From Candidatus Accumulibacter proximus (GTDB lineage Bacteria > Pseudomonadota > Gammaproteobacteria > Burkholderiales > Rhodocyclaceae): 64,000 nucleotides of DNA. The DNA is taken from the NCBI GenBank assembly GCA_016709675.1, contig JADJMH010000016.1, forward strand, positions 1 to 64,000, given 5' to 3'. The notes under the pieces were generated by a model. That model did not search any database and had not been told where the DNA came from. It saw only the letters and a list, made by a program, of their open reading frames with translations. A program made the position numbers and the translations under genes. Below, piece by piece: positions 1 to 9,360 of this stretch. Within the stretch, counting starts at the first letter, position 1. The number at the start of each line of letters is the position of its first letter.

Positions 1-387
1 GCCAACTATTTCAGCAGCGAAGAAGCGCTCGCCCGGCTGCAGACGCGATTTGTCCTCCTGCCGTCCGCCGAGAGCACTGGCGGACCAGCCCGTTACTGGC
101 GGATTCCAGGCAGCTCGACGCGCGTCGGCTTCATCTCGCCGCACAGTCACAACTTCTGCGAAACCTGCAACCGGGTACGCGTCACTGCCCGCGGCGAACT
201 CTACCCGTGTCTTGGCAACAACCACGCCATCCACCTGCTGCCGCTGCTGCGCGCGCATCCGACCAACGACGTTCACCTGCGCGCGGCCATTGTTGACGGC
301 ATGGGGATCAAGGCGAGGGGCCACGACTTCAGCAGCCAGATGGCGGCTCCGCAGGTGCTGCGCTTCATGTCGACGACCGGCGGTTGA
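1..387 (+). CDS. moaA: GTP 3',8-cyclase MoaA, C-terminal part
   Basis: Reading frame 1 is open from the window edge to a TGA at 385-387 and gives the last 128 residues of a MoaA-like radical SAM protein. The segment F-C-E-T-C-N-R-V-R, followed about 14 residues later by a third Cys in YPCLG, is the C-terminal three-cysteine motif that binds the second 4Fe-4S cluster and GTP in MoaA. The family acts in the cytosol in the first step of molybdenum cofactor synthesis, converting GTP to 3',8-cyclo-7,8-dihydro-GTP. The N-terminal radical SAM motif lies outside the window. No other cofactor genes follow; the next gene is an unrelated channel. Confidence 0.9.
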   Translation, partial: ANYFSSEEALARLQTRFVLLPSAESTGGPARYWRIPGSSTRVGFISPHSHNFCETCNRVRVTARGELYPCLGNNHAIHLLPLLRAHPTNDVHLRAAIVDGMGIKARGHDFSSQMAAPQVLRFMSTTGG

Positions 388-475
388 TCGCGCGCCGGCG
401 CCTTGGATCAGCGCGCTCGGCGCCGTCTGCCGTCCGCCGTGATTCGCCTGGATGCCTGAATCGACTGGAGGAACG

Positions 476-2002
476 ATGGACACCCTGATGCAAAAGACTT
501 GGGCCTATTTCTGGCTGCCCGAGACGAAGTACGTCATCGCCGCTGCAGTCATGCTGACGCTGATTGCGCTGCCGCTGCTGGCGAAGGAGCGGCGGCGGGC
601 AGTCGCCACCTTCCTGGCCTTCGTCCTCTGCCTGGTCGGCCAGCTTGCCGGCGCGCTGTTCGAAGCGCTCGACTACTCACGTTTCGCAGTGATGGTCCAC
701 GAACTGTTTGTCATCGGTTCGGGAATGGCGCTGGTCCGGCTGCTGGCCATGCTCGTCTTCCGGGGGATTCTGCCACGGCTGGGCATCGTCGTCGTGCGCA
801 TCGCCGAGGACATCAGCGTCCTCCTGCTTTACGCAGCGTTCATTCTGGCGCGGCTGCACTTTGTCGGCCTTGACCCGTCGAGCCTGCTGACGACCTCGGC
901 GGTGATCACCGCGGTCCTGGCCCTTGCCATGCAGGACACGCTCGGCAATGTGCTTTCGGGTGTTGCACTGCAGCTCGACAACTCCTTGCGCACCGGCGAC
1001 TGGATTAGGATTGACGATATCACTGGCCGTGTGGCGCAGATACGCTGGCGGCAAACGACGATCCGGACGCGTAACGGCGAAGTGGTCATCGTTCCCAATA
1101 GCCAGTTGATGCGCGGCCGTTTTACGGTCTATGGTCGGGAGGAAATCGCGAACTGGCCCTGGCGGCGCTGGATCTGGTTCAACATCACCCATGACTCGGC
1201 GCCAAGGCAAGTCATCCAGGATGTCGAGAAGGCGATCAGTGCGGCCGACATTCCCAACGTCGCGACCGATCCTGCGCCGACCTGCGTCCTGATGGAGTTC
1301 GGTCCGGGTTATTCCCGCTACGCCCTGCGCTACTGGATGCTCGATCCGCAACCGGATGATCCGACCGACTCGGCGGTCCGGGTGCATGTCCTCGCGGCCC
1401 TGCAGCGCGGGGGCATGCAGTTGGCGGTACCGGAACAGTCGCTGCTCGTGACCAAGGAGAACGAGGCTTACCGCAAGTCGATCCGGCGGCGCGAAACCGA
1501 GCGTCGGGTGGCCGATTTGCGCAAGCTGGAGCTGTTTGCTGACCTGCAGGAGGAGGAGTTGCGGACGATCAGCGAGCATCTGATCTTTGCTCCGTTTGCC
1601 AGCGGCGACGTCATCTATCACCAGGGCGACGCGGCCCACTGGCTCTACCTGCTGGCATCCGGCGAGGCCGAGGTGTGGATGGAGATCCCCGAACAACCAA
1701 AGCAGCTCTTTCGTACCATTCATGCCGGCAGCACCTTTGGCGAACGCGGCGTGATGACCGGCGAGAACCGGCGCGACACGGTCATCGCGAAGACCGAGCT
1801 GGTCTGCTACCGGCTGGATCAGTCGACGGTCGACGAGATCATTCACTCGCGGCCTGAGATCTCGCGGGCGTTTGCCGAGATTCTTGGTCGCCGCGAGCGC
1901 GAAATCAACGCCTTCATGCGCCGGTTCGTCGATGTGCCCAACGCCCCAGTGCCGCAGGAACACGGCATACTGGAAAAGATCCGCAGTTTCTTCGAGCTCT
2001 GA
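476..2002 (+). CDS. MscS-type mechanosensitive channel with cyclic-nucleotide-binding domain
   Basis: This is a 508-residue inner-membrane protein. Several hydrophobic helices fill roughly residues 15-150. The MscS pore and beta domain follow (AMQDTLGNVLSG, DWIRIDD, GEVVIVPNSQL). A C-terminal cNMP-binding fold (about residues 360-480) carries the GDVIYHQGD and GSTFGERGVMTGE signatures. The family releases solutes on hypo-osmotic shock, and the fused domain suggests nucleotide gating or modulation; the ligand is unknown. I chose the ATG at 476 because GGAGG (467-471) sits just upstream; an in-frame ATG at 452 has no such site. It is unlinked to moaA in function. Confidence 0.9.
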   Translation: MDTLMQKTWAYFWLPETKYVIAAAVMLTLIALPLLAKERRRAVATFLAFVLCLVGQLAGALFEALDYSRFAVMVHELFVIGSGMALVRLLAMLVFRGILPRLGIVVVRIAEDISVLLLYAAFILARLHFVGLDPSSLLTTSAVITAVLALAMQDTLGNVLSGVALQLDNSLRTGDWIRIDDITGRVAQIRWRQTTIRTRNGEVVIVPNSQLMRGRFTVYGREEIANWPWRRWIWFNITHDSAPRQVIQDVEKAISAADIPNVATDPAPTCVLMEFGPGYSRYALRYWMLDPQPDDPTDSAVRVHVLAALQRGGMQLAVPEQSLLVTKENEAYRKSIRRRETERRVADLRKLELFADLQEEELRTISEHLIFAPFASGDVIYHQGDAAHWLYLLASGEAEVWMEIPEQPKQLFRTIHAGSTFGERGVMTGENRRDTVIAKTELVCYRLDQSTVDEIIHSRPEISRAFAEILGRREREINAFMRRFVDVPNAPVPQEHGILEKIRSFFEL

Positions 2003-2022
2003 GCGCGCTTGCGTCGTCGCCC

Positions 2023-3129
2023 TCAGCCCCTGGCGACGCTGTCGGGGGCGACGGCGACCCGCAGGGGCCCGGCATAGCCGGTCATTTCCAGGTAGCCGCG
2101 ACCGCTGAGGCTGCCCTCGACCCTGACCAGCCCCTCCCAGTAAACCACCGGCGCCGGGCGATTGGTAGACAGTTCCTGGTCGTCGAGGACCGGCAGCGTG
2201 CGCAGCGTCTGCTCGCCGCAGCGGATTTCGAGCTGCACTGGATAGTTGGCGCCGCTGCGTGGCGACAACCAGTGGCGCCGGGGCGCGAAACTGACTTCGT
2301 CGGCAGCGTACTGGCGCACGCGGCCAGCGGCATCGCGCCAGGCCGCGTGCGCGTAGAGCGTTTCGCCGGCGGCATCGCGCATGCGGAACGCCATCAGCGC
2401 GCCGCCGTCGATGAGGTTGATGCCCAGCCAGTCCCAGCCGACGACGCCGTCGCCAAGCAGGGTGGTCGACCACTCGTGGTCGAACCAGGCCAGGCCGCTC
2501 ACCGCCTGCCGGCGGCCTTCGCGCAACAGCGTCCCGCCGACCTGCAGCTGCGGCCAGCTGACGTAGTAGCTGGCGAGTTCCGGCCCGTGACCCTTGCGCG
2601 AGTAGCCCTGGTCACCCTGCAGCAGCAGCGGCTGCGATGGCGTCAGCGTCAAGTCAAAGGAGAACTGCGGGCTCTGCATCTGCAGCCGGAGCACCTCGCC
2701 AGGAGTCTGCCGCTGCCGGACCATGCGCCAGGCGCCGATCGAGACATCCAGGTCGAGGCTCGAGAAACTGGCGCCGAGGTTGGCCCGGGCGGCACGTTCC
2801 GCATGGCGCAGCCGCTCGCCGGGAATGGTCAGCGCCGCATGGGCGAAGAGGATCTGGCGCGCGGCAATCGGCGAGCGCAGCGCTTCGGCGGTTCCCGGCC
2901 GGCTACGGAAAAAGGTCAGCTGAAAGCCGACGTCGGCCAGTGGCGAGTCCAGTGCGCCAGTCACGTACCACCATTCGGTACGAAACTCCGGGTGCGCGCC
3001 GTGGTCGCGCGGGAACGCCAGTCGCACGCCAGGCGTTACCGGCGCATAGGCGACGGTGGCAGCAGCAGGTGCAGCGCGTACCAGTGCCGGCAGCAGCAGG
3101 GGAGTGGCGAGGAAGTGGCGGCGGCGCAT
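2023..3129 (-). CDS. AttH / carotenoid 1,2-hydratase-like secreted lipocalin-fold protein
   Basis: A 368-residue protein with an N-terminal export signal (MRRRHFLATPLLLPAL, Tat-like arginines). The mature part has the AttH/CrtC hallmark EFRTEWWYVTGAL near residue 50, GYSRKGHG around the middle, and WFDHEWSTTLL before GWDWLGINL. The fold is a double lipocalin. Relatives include hydroxyneurosporene synthase, but the many copies next to ABC exporters have no proven substrate. It lies 11 bp downstream of the FtsX-type permease gene on the same strand, so an operon of ATPase, permease and periplasmic lipid-binding protein is likely. I infer a role in lipophilic cargo or lipoprotein handling, not carotenoid synthesis, since no crt genes are present. 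Confidence 0.85.
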   Translation of the reverse strand: MRRRHFLATPLLLPALVRAAPAAATVAYAPVTPGVRLAFPRDHGAHPEFRTEWWYVTGALDSPLADVGFQLTFFRSRPGTAEALRSPIAARQILFAHAALTIPGERLRHAERAARANLGASFSSLDLDVSIGAWRMVRQRQTPGEVLRLQMQSPQFSFDLTLTPSQPLLLQGDQGYSRKGHGPELASYYVSWPQLQVGGTLLREGRRQAVSGLAWFDHEWSTTLLGDGVVGWDWLGINLIDGGALMAFRMRDAAGETLYAHAAWRDAAGRVRQYAADEVSFAPRRHWLSPRSGANYPVQLEIRCGEQTLRTLPVLDDQELSTNRPAPVVYWEGLVRVEGSLSGRGYLEMTGYAGPLRVAVAPDSVARG

Positions 3130-3140
3130 CGCAGTTTTCC

Positions 3141-5647
3141 TTACTGGGCGCTGGCCAGAACCTGCGCCACCGGCAGCCGGGTCGCCTGGCGCGCCGCGTA
3201 GTGACTGGCGACGATGGCCGCAGCCAGGGTCGACGCGCCGCCGGTGAGCAGGGCCAGCCAGGGAATGTCGAGCGGCATCCGCCAGTGGAAGGCCTGCGGA
3301 TTGATCACGTGGGTCAGGATGGCGCCAATGCCGATGCCGCAGGCGAGCCCGATCAGCAGGCCGACCAATGCGATCAGCGCCCCCTCGAGCATTACCGCGT
3401 GGCTCAACATCTGGCGGCTGAAACCAAGGGCACCGAGCGTTGCCAGTTCGCCGGCGCGCAACCAGACGCCGGCCGCCAGTGTCACAGCCAGCCCGAAGAG
3501 GCCGATCAGCATCGCCGCGGCTTCGAGCGCATAGGTGACGGCAAAACTCTTGTCGAAAATCGACAGGCTCAGCTGGCGAATGTCGGCAGCCTCGGCGAGC
3601 TCGAGTCCGTAACCGAGCGTCCACGGCGCCAGCCAGGCGACGGCAGCGGCTTCCTGGCCGGGCAGAGGCCAGAGCGCGAGGTCTGTTGGCTGAAAAACGC
3701 CACCGAGTCGATGATAATCGTCGCGGCTGATCGCGACAGCGCCGAACTGCCTGGAATAGTCGCGCCAGACGCCGCCGACGAAGACCTCGACCTCGCCTCC
3801 GAGCAGTGGCAGGCGCAGCGTCTCGCCCGGGCTGATGCGGTAGATCTCGTGCAGTGGTTCGCTGATCCACACCACCGCCATGTCCGGCGGCGGCATCAGC
3901 ACTACGCCGGTGAAGGGAAGCCTGGCCGCCGGGTTGCGGCGGTCGATTTCGCGCACCAGCAGCCCAACGTTGGGTCGCTGCAGATCGAGCGTCAGTGAGG
4001 CGTGCGCCGCTCGCTCGACGCGGGCGAACGGCGCCTCGGGCCGGGTCAGGGCAGCGAGCAGTTCCTGTGGCAGGGGGGTTGCCTTGCTGCGCAGATAGAG
4101 CGGCGCTGGCAGGACTTCGTCGAGCCAGTGGTCCACGGCGACGCGAAAGCTGGCCACCATGATCACCATGCTGGCGGTCAGCGCGAAGCTGACGATCAGC
4201 CCGCTGGCTGCCACCTGCGCCATCAGCGGCGCCTGCGCGACGTTCTGCAGCGCGATCTGTTGCGGTGCCGGCAGGGACTGTCGGGCGAAGTAGCCAAACA
4301 CCCGCTGCGTCAGCAAAGGCGCGGCGGCAATGCCGATTACCAGTACCAGGGCAATTGCGGCATAGCCGGCAAGGGGCAGGTCGAACAGCGGTGGCAGGCG
4401 GGTCAGTCCAAACACGCCCAGGGCGAGCAGCATCGGCAGCAGCAGTCTGCTTCGTGACCTGCCGGTGGCAGGCGGGCTCTGCGCAAAGCCCGTTTTCAGA
4501 GCCTGCGCCAGTGGCTGCATGCGGTTCAGGTAGGCCGGATAGAGCGCGCCGGCGAGGCTGGCGATGCAGCCCAGGGCGAGAAAGCCAAGTGCCGGAGCGA
4601 GTTGCGGAACAATCAGCGGGGCACTGGCCGAGAAATAACCACCGCCGAGATCGCCGCCGAGAAGCTGGGTGAAACCCAGCGCCAGGCCGTAGCCGAGAGC
4701 CAGCCCGAGCAGCGCGCCGGGGAGGCCGATCGCCAGCCCTTCGAGCAATATTTGCAGCAGGCGCATGCGCGGTGACAGGCCGAGCACACCGAGCAGCGCA
4801 AACTGCGTCGAGCGCTGCGCGACGGCGGTCAGTTGCGTGGCGAAGACGAGGAAGGCGCCGGTCAGCAGGGCGACCAGCGCCAGGACGTTGAGGTTGACGC
4901 GGTAGGCGCGTGACAGGTTGGAGACGCGTGCGCGGTCGTCGTTTGCCGCCCGCAGCAGCAGGCCGGCCGGCAGGCGCTGGGCCAGCGCTGCTCGCCAAGC
5001 GGCGGCATCGGTGTCCGGCGCCAGACGGACGCGGGCCTCGCTGACCGCGTCGTCTGGCCCGAAGTGTTCCTGCACCCAGGCGATGTCGGCGACCAGCAGC
5101 AGGTCGTCGGGTCCAGTGGCGGGCAGGTCTCCGGCGACGATGGTCGACCATTGCTGATCGCCGCGCCGTAGCGTCACCGGGGCACCGAGCGACAGCCCGA
5201 GCTGGGCGAGCAACGCCGGCGAAGCATGGACGCCGCCGTCGACAATACTGCCTGTCGCCGGGCGGTCATCCTGCCGCGGCAGCAGTCGGGGCATCACCGC
5301 TGCGGCGCTGAAGACATCCAGTCCGATCAGGCGGATCGGTGCTCGCGCCTGGGCGATCCGGACGCGCGTCTCGATCACCGGGGTGATGATCAGCACTGCC
5401 GGGTCGCGCGCGATTTCGTTCAGGGTCGCCAGCGGCACGCCGCCGGCACTGTCGCGAGCGGCAATCACTGCATCCGGATCGCCCTGGACGGTGTTCATGG
5501 CGCGCGCGAAATCGGCCAGCGCCGCGTCGTTGATCAGGTGAATGGCGTAGCCGAGCGCGACGCCGAGGGCGATCGCCAGCAGCGACAGCAGTGTCGCCGC
5601 GCGGCGGCTGCGGAACTGCGCGCGGACTAGCCACCAGGCGAGCGTCT

Positions 5648-5651
<4 letters not shown>
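3141..5651 (-). CDS. FtsX/MacB-type ABC transporter permease
   Basis: An 836-residue inner-membrane permease with a first membrane helix at about residues 15-35, a large periplasmic region, a block of helices near the middle, a second periplasmic region and a C-terminal FtsX block. This is the duplicated LolC/DevC-like architecture. Its ATG overlaps the stop of the upstream ATPase gene in an ATGA arrangement at 5648-5651, which fixes the start (the upstream in-frame ATG at 5693 lies inside the ATPase gene). The pair resembles predicted exporters of the YbbA/YbbP class, which work on lipids or lipoproteins in the periplasm. The cargo cannot be read from the sequence. Confidence 0.88.
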
Positions 5652-6310
<659 letters not shown>

Positions 6311-6456
6311 CGCGTAGAGGCCAGTCGGCAGGTCCGGGTCACTTCTGTTCCGCCATGTACGACCAGTTGATCTTGCGCCAGGCCGGCAGTGGCGATGCGT
6401 CGATGCAGATTGCACCCGCTCGCCGGGTGGTGTCATCCGGGGTTGATGACATGTCG

Positions 6457-7671
6457 CTACCTTCCGGGCGGTGGTGCGCGCAGGGTGGTCAGAAGTTTCT
6501 GGCCGGGACGGCCGTCGACGGCCATGCCGAGGCGCTTCTGTTCGGCCTGGATCGCCTGCCGGGAGTTGGCGCCGATCATGCCGTCGATCTCGCCGATCGG
6601 GTGTCCCCGGTTGGCGAGCAGGGTCTGCAGTTCACGGCGCTCTTGCCGCGACAGGCCGGGGTCGTCGGTTGGCCAGGGTGTGGCAAACGCCTTGCCGCCC
6701 TTGATCCGGTCGGCGAGGTGGGCGATCGCCAGGGCATAACTCTCGGCGGCGTTGTAACCGTAGATCACGTCGAAGTTGCGAAAAACCAGGAACGCCGGGC
6801 CGCGCGAACCAGCGGGCAGGAGCAGGCCGGCGGCGGCATCCGAGGCGGCGATGGGCTGGCCATCGGCGCGCTGAACGCCGCGTCCCGTCCAGTACGCCAG
6901 CGGACGCTTGTTGCGCCGTCCCGAGACGCTGCTGTCGAAAGCGGCCGGCAATACCACCTCGTAACCCCAGGGCTCGCCCTTGCGCCAGCCCGCCCTGTGC
7001 AGAAAATTGGCGGTCGAGGCGAGGGCATCGGGAACGCTGTCCATCAGGTCGCGACGGCCGTCGCCGTCGCCGTCGACCGCCAGTCGCAGGAAGGTCGACG
7101 GCATGAACTGGGTGTGGCCGAAGGCGCCGGCCCACGAACCAACGAGGCGCTCCGGCGCGATGTCGCCAGTGTCAAGGATCTTCAGCGTGCTCAGGAACTC
7201 GCCCCGGAAGTAGGGCTGCCGGCGGCCGAAGCAGGCCAGGGTGCCGAGCGAGGTGAGCAATGGGCGTTTGCCGAAATTGCGTCCGAAGTTGCTTTCGACG
7301 CCCCAGACGGCGATGACCGTGTCGGCGTCGACCTGGTAGCGCTCAGCTGCCTTGGCCAGCGGGGCTGCCCATTTCTCACGCATGGCAAGCGCATCGACAA
7401 CCCTTTCCTCATCGACCAGGCCGGCAAGGTAATCCCAGATCGGTGTCCGGAACTCCGGCTGATAGTCGAGGAATTCGAGCACGCTCATGTCGGGCGTCAG
7501 GCCGCTGGTCAGGCGATCGAAGGCAGCCGTCGAGACGCCTTTTGCCGGGGATTCGGCGCGCAGCGCAGCCATGCAGGTGGTGAAACGCTCGGTGGGCACG
7601 GCTTCCTGGCCAGCGATGGCGCTGGTCATCAGGGTCAGAGTCAGGGAAAGTGGGAGGTAGGCGGATTGCAT
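6457..7671 (-). CDS. MltB-type lytic murein transglycosylase with C-terminal peptidoglycan-binding domain
   Basis: A 404-residue exported enzyme that cleaves the glycan backbone of peptidoglycan to 1,6-anhydromuramyl products. The catalytic Glu is in VWGVESNFGRNFGKR, followed by the family blocks GSWAGAFGHTQFMPSTF, DGDGRRDL and a Tyr-containing YGYNAAESYALAI. A small peptidoglycan-binding domain occupies the last 60 or so residues (LQTLLANRGHPIGEIDGMIG). The signal peptide begins MQSAYLPLSLTLTL. I placed the start at 7671 because 80 residues upstream in the same frame look non-coding. There is no clear Shine-Dalgarno site, so the start is moderately certain. It is a single gene; about 145 bp with no recognisable feature separates it from the ATPase gene. 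Confidence 0.87.
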   Translation of the reverse strand: MQSAYLPLSLTLTLMTSAIAGQEAVPTERFTTCMAALRAESPAKGVSTAAFDRLTSGLTPDMSVLEFLDYQPEFRTPIWDYLAGLVDEERVVDALAMREKWAAPLAKAAERYQVDADTVIAVWGVESNFGRNFGKRPLLTSLGTLACFGRRQPYFRGEFLSTLKILDTGDIAPERLVGSWAGAFGHTQFMPSTFLRLAVDGDGDGRRDLMDSVPDALASTANFLHRAGWRKGEPWGYEVVLPAAFDSSVSGRRNKRPLAYWTGRGVQRADGQPIAASDAAAGLLLPAGSRGPAFLVFRNFDVIYGYNAAESYALAIAHLADRIKGGKAFATPWPTDDPGLSRQERRELQTLLANRGHPIGEIDGMIGANSRQAIQAEQKRLGMAVDGRPGQKLLTTLRAPPPGR

Positions 7672-7807
7672 GGCAGGGTAGGAAGGGCAAAGGTGGAGTA
7701 GCGGTGCGTCGAGGCAATGAAAAGCGCTTGCAGCGTTGAAAGGCGTCATCGCAGCCAGCGCGGGAGCGACGGGTTCATGCCGCAGGCAAGGAAGAATCCC
7801 CCGACTG

Positions 7808-8206
7808 TCAACCGTCCGTGGTCTTGCCAGGTGGTTCGGTCGGGCGGGCCGGGAGGTCGCTCGCTGGTTGACCGCTGGCCGCGGTACGCGGTTGCGCGTC
7901 GTATTCGGCATCGCCGATCACTTCGCCGTCGATGATGAATCCGTCCGGCTGCTGCCTCTGCCGGTTAGCCTGCTGCTGCATCTGCTCGTTGAGATGCTGG
8001 CGCAGGTGGCGGGTTTTCCACTTCAGGTAAGCGAAGACCAGCAATCCGCCGATGACCACGACAGTGAGTGCCAGCAACGAAAACATGAACGCGACGACCA
8101 GTAGCATTGCCCCGGCGGCAATCGTCAGCAGTTTGCCAAGGATGCCGCCGGGCGGGGCTGCAAGCCGCGTGCCGGAAAAGCCGGATTGTTCGTGATTGTT
8201 TCGCAT
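7808..8206 (-). CDS. Small inner-membrane protein of unknown function
   Basis: A 132-residue protein that I do not recognise. It has a glycine/proline-rich N-terminus, then one long hydrophobic stretch or tight hairpin at about residues 22-62 (LLTIAAGAMLLVVAFMFS and LTVVVIGGLLVFAYL). A basic, Gln-rich helix follows (KTRHLRQHLNEQMQQQ), then an acidic, Pro-rich tail containing DGFIIDGEVIGDAEYD. The layout suggests a membrane anchor with a cytoplasmic coiled segment. A GAGGG ribosome site precedes the ATG at 8206, so the longer in-frame start at 8281 is less likely. It is not obviously co-transcribed with neighbours. Confidence 0.65.
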   Translation of the reverse strand: MRNNHEQSGFSGTRLAAPPGGILGKLLTIAAGAMLLVVAFMFSLLALTVVVIGGLLVFAYLKWKTRHLRQHLNEQMQQQANRQRQQPDGFIIDGEVIGDAEYDAQPRTAASGQPASDLPARPTEPPGKTTDG

Positions 8207-8333
8207 CGAAACCCTCGTTGTTCCGTTCCGAGAAGAACGACCTTGCCGCGCATTGTACGGTGTAGGCAGCGCTCGGACCACTGTGCGGCAACCTTCATCG
8301 CGGTGCGCGGTTGTCGCTGCCCGGCAAAAGAAA

Positions 8334-8365
8334 CGGCCCGCGCAGAGGGGGAGCTGGGCGGGCCG
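8334..8365 (-). terminator. Rho-independent terminator of the FFLEELY-type gene
   Basis: An 8-bp perfect stem, CGGCCCGC (8334-8341) against GCGGGCCG (8358-8365), has a 16-nt loop. Read on the minus strand it is followed by GTTTCTTTTG, a usable T-rich tract. It lies about 150 bp past the stop of the minus-strand gene ending at 8519. Confidence 0.55.
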
Positions 8366-8390
8366 GGTGATGCTGTCGCCGTGACACTCC

Positions 8391-8415
8391 GGGGGGAGGG
8401 GGGAGGGGGGAGGGG
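8391..8415 (+). repeat. G-tract array (G6-A-G6-A-G6-A-G4), quadruplex-prone
   Basis: Four runs of four to six guanines separated by single adenines lie in the intergenic space between 8206 and 8519. The pattern satisfies the simple intramolecular G-quadruplex rule on the plus strand. It sits just past the likely terminator of the minus-strand gene at 8519-9250. No gene is seen in this roughly 310-bp gap. Confidence 0.6.
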
Positions 8416-8518
8416 AGTGCTCCGGCGACAGAAAGAATGCTACAGATAAAGACGAACCAGATCTGTGAAGTATTTGTCGTTTTGTGTCACAGCGTGTACC
8501 CGGCCACCTGGCAAGACG

Positions 8519-9250
8519 CTAGATGACGAAGGGACTGGCGACGCCAGCAAACAGCCTGGCCAGCAGCTTCTGCTCCTTGCTGTCGATCGAATCGAGAAAC
8601 TCGCTTGCCGAGCCCATTCCGCGGAAGGCGTTGAAGCCGCGTTCGAGGAACTCGTGCAGTTCGCGGAGTCCGGCGAGGTGGGCAGGGCCGCGCATCAGCT
8701 TCAGCATACCGCTCAGCAGCGGCTTTCTGGCCAGCCTGTCGAGCGCCTCGCCGGTTTTGCGAATCAGCAGGATCTGGCGTTCCCGCTCTGCCTGACAGCC
8801 GACAGCCCGGTAGGCTGTAGCATAGGCGTCCTCGTCGATGCAGTCGATCAGCCCGGCCCGACACAATTCGGCGATCATGGCCGAATCGAGTTCTTCGGAC
8901 AGGGCATCCAGTTCGACCGCCAGCGCGATGGTGCGCAGCGCCGAGGTCGGCAGCATCTTGATCAGGAGCGGCAGGATGCGTTCGACTTCTTCGTCGCGGC
9001 TGCTGAAGTCCTTCGGGCCGTAGAGATCGGAGAGAAAAAACTGCGCCGCTTCCCCGAAGCGCGGGCTGGCAAGCAGGTCGGCATGGGTCCGCGCCAGTCG
9101 TCCCGCCTGCCATTCGCGCAGGCGCAGGCGATCGCGCGCGGCCGCAGGCTCGGTGTTGGCTTGCAGGCGCAGGTGCTTGGCCGCCTTCAGGTGCTGCCGC
9201 AGCGCGTCGGCGCTCTGCTGTTTTTCGATCGAGACCGTCGAACTGTCCAT
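8519..9250 (-). CDS. FFLEELY-motif-like conserved hypothetical protein
   Basis: A 243-residue soluble, mostly alpha-helical protein. The segment FGEAAQFFLSDLYGPKDFSSRD at about residues 65-86 resembles the motif of proteins annotated as 'FFLEELY motif protein' in betaproteobacteria (here FFLSDLY). That assignment is from memory of the family and is not tested. No signal peptide or membrane helix is visible. The remainder is rich in Leu, Arg and Ala with no catalytic signature, and I cannot assign a function. The gene stands alone and is divergent from the aldehyde dehydrogenase operon that starts at 9361. Confidence 0.7.
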   Translation of the reverse strand: MDSSTVSIEKQQSADALRQHLKAAKHLRLQANTEPAAARDRLRLREWQAGRLARTHADLLASPRFGEAAQFFLSDLYGPKDFSSRDEEVERILPLLIKMLPTSALRTIALAVELDALSEELDSAMIAELCRAGLIDCIDEDAYATAYRAVGCQAERERQILLIRKTGEALDRLARKPLLSGMLKLMRGPAHLAGLRELHEFLERGFNAFRGMGSASEFLDSIDSKEQKLLARLFAGVASPFVI

Positions 9251-9360
9251 GGCGACGCATTATGCACCGCCGGGGAGAGTCTGTTTAGAGGACATCGCCT
9301 AACGGCGACTCGCCGGGCAGCATACACTTGACCGCGAAAGAACCTTCGAAAGGACAAGCC

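Noticed and set aside
2272..3998. Plus-strand frames opposite the AttH and permease genes
   Set aside because: Shadow frames; the minus-strand products have clear family motifs and coupled starts.
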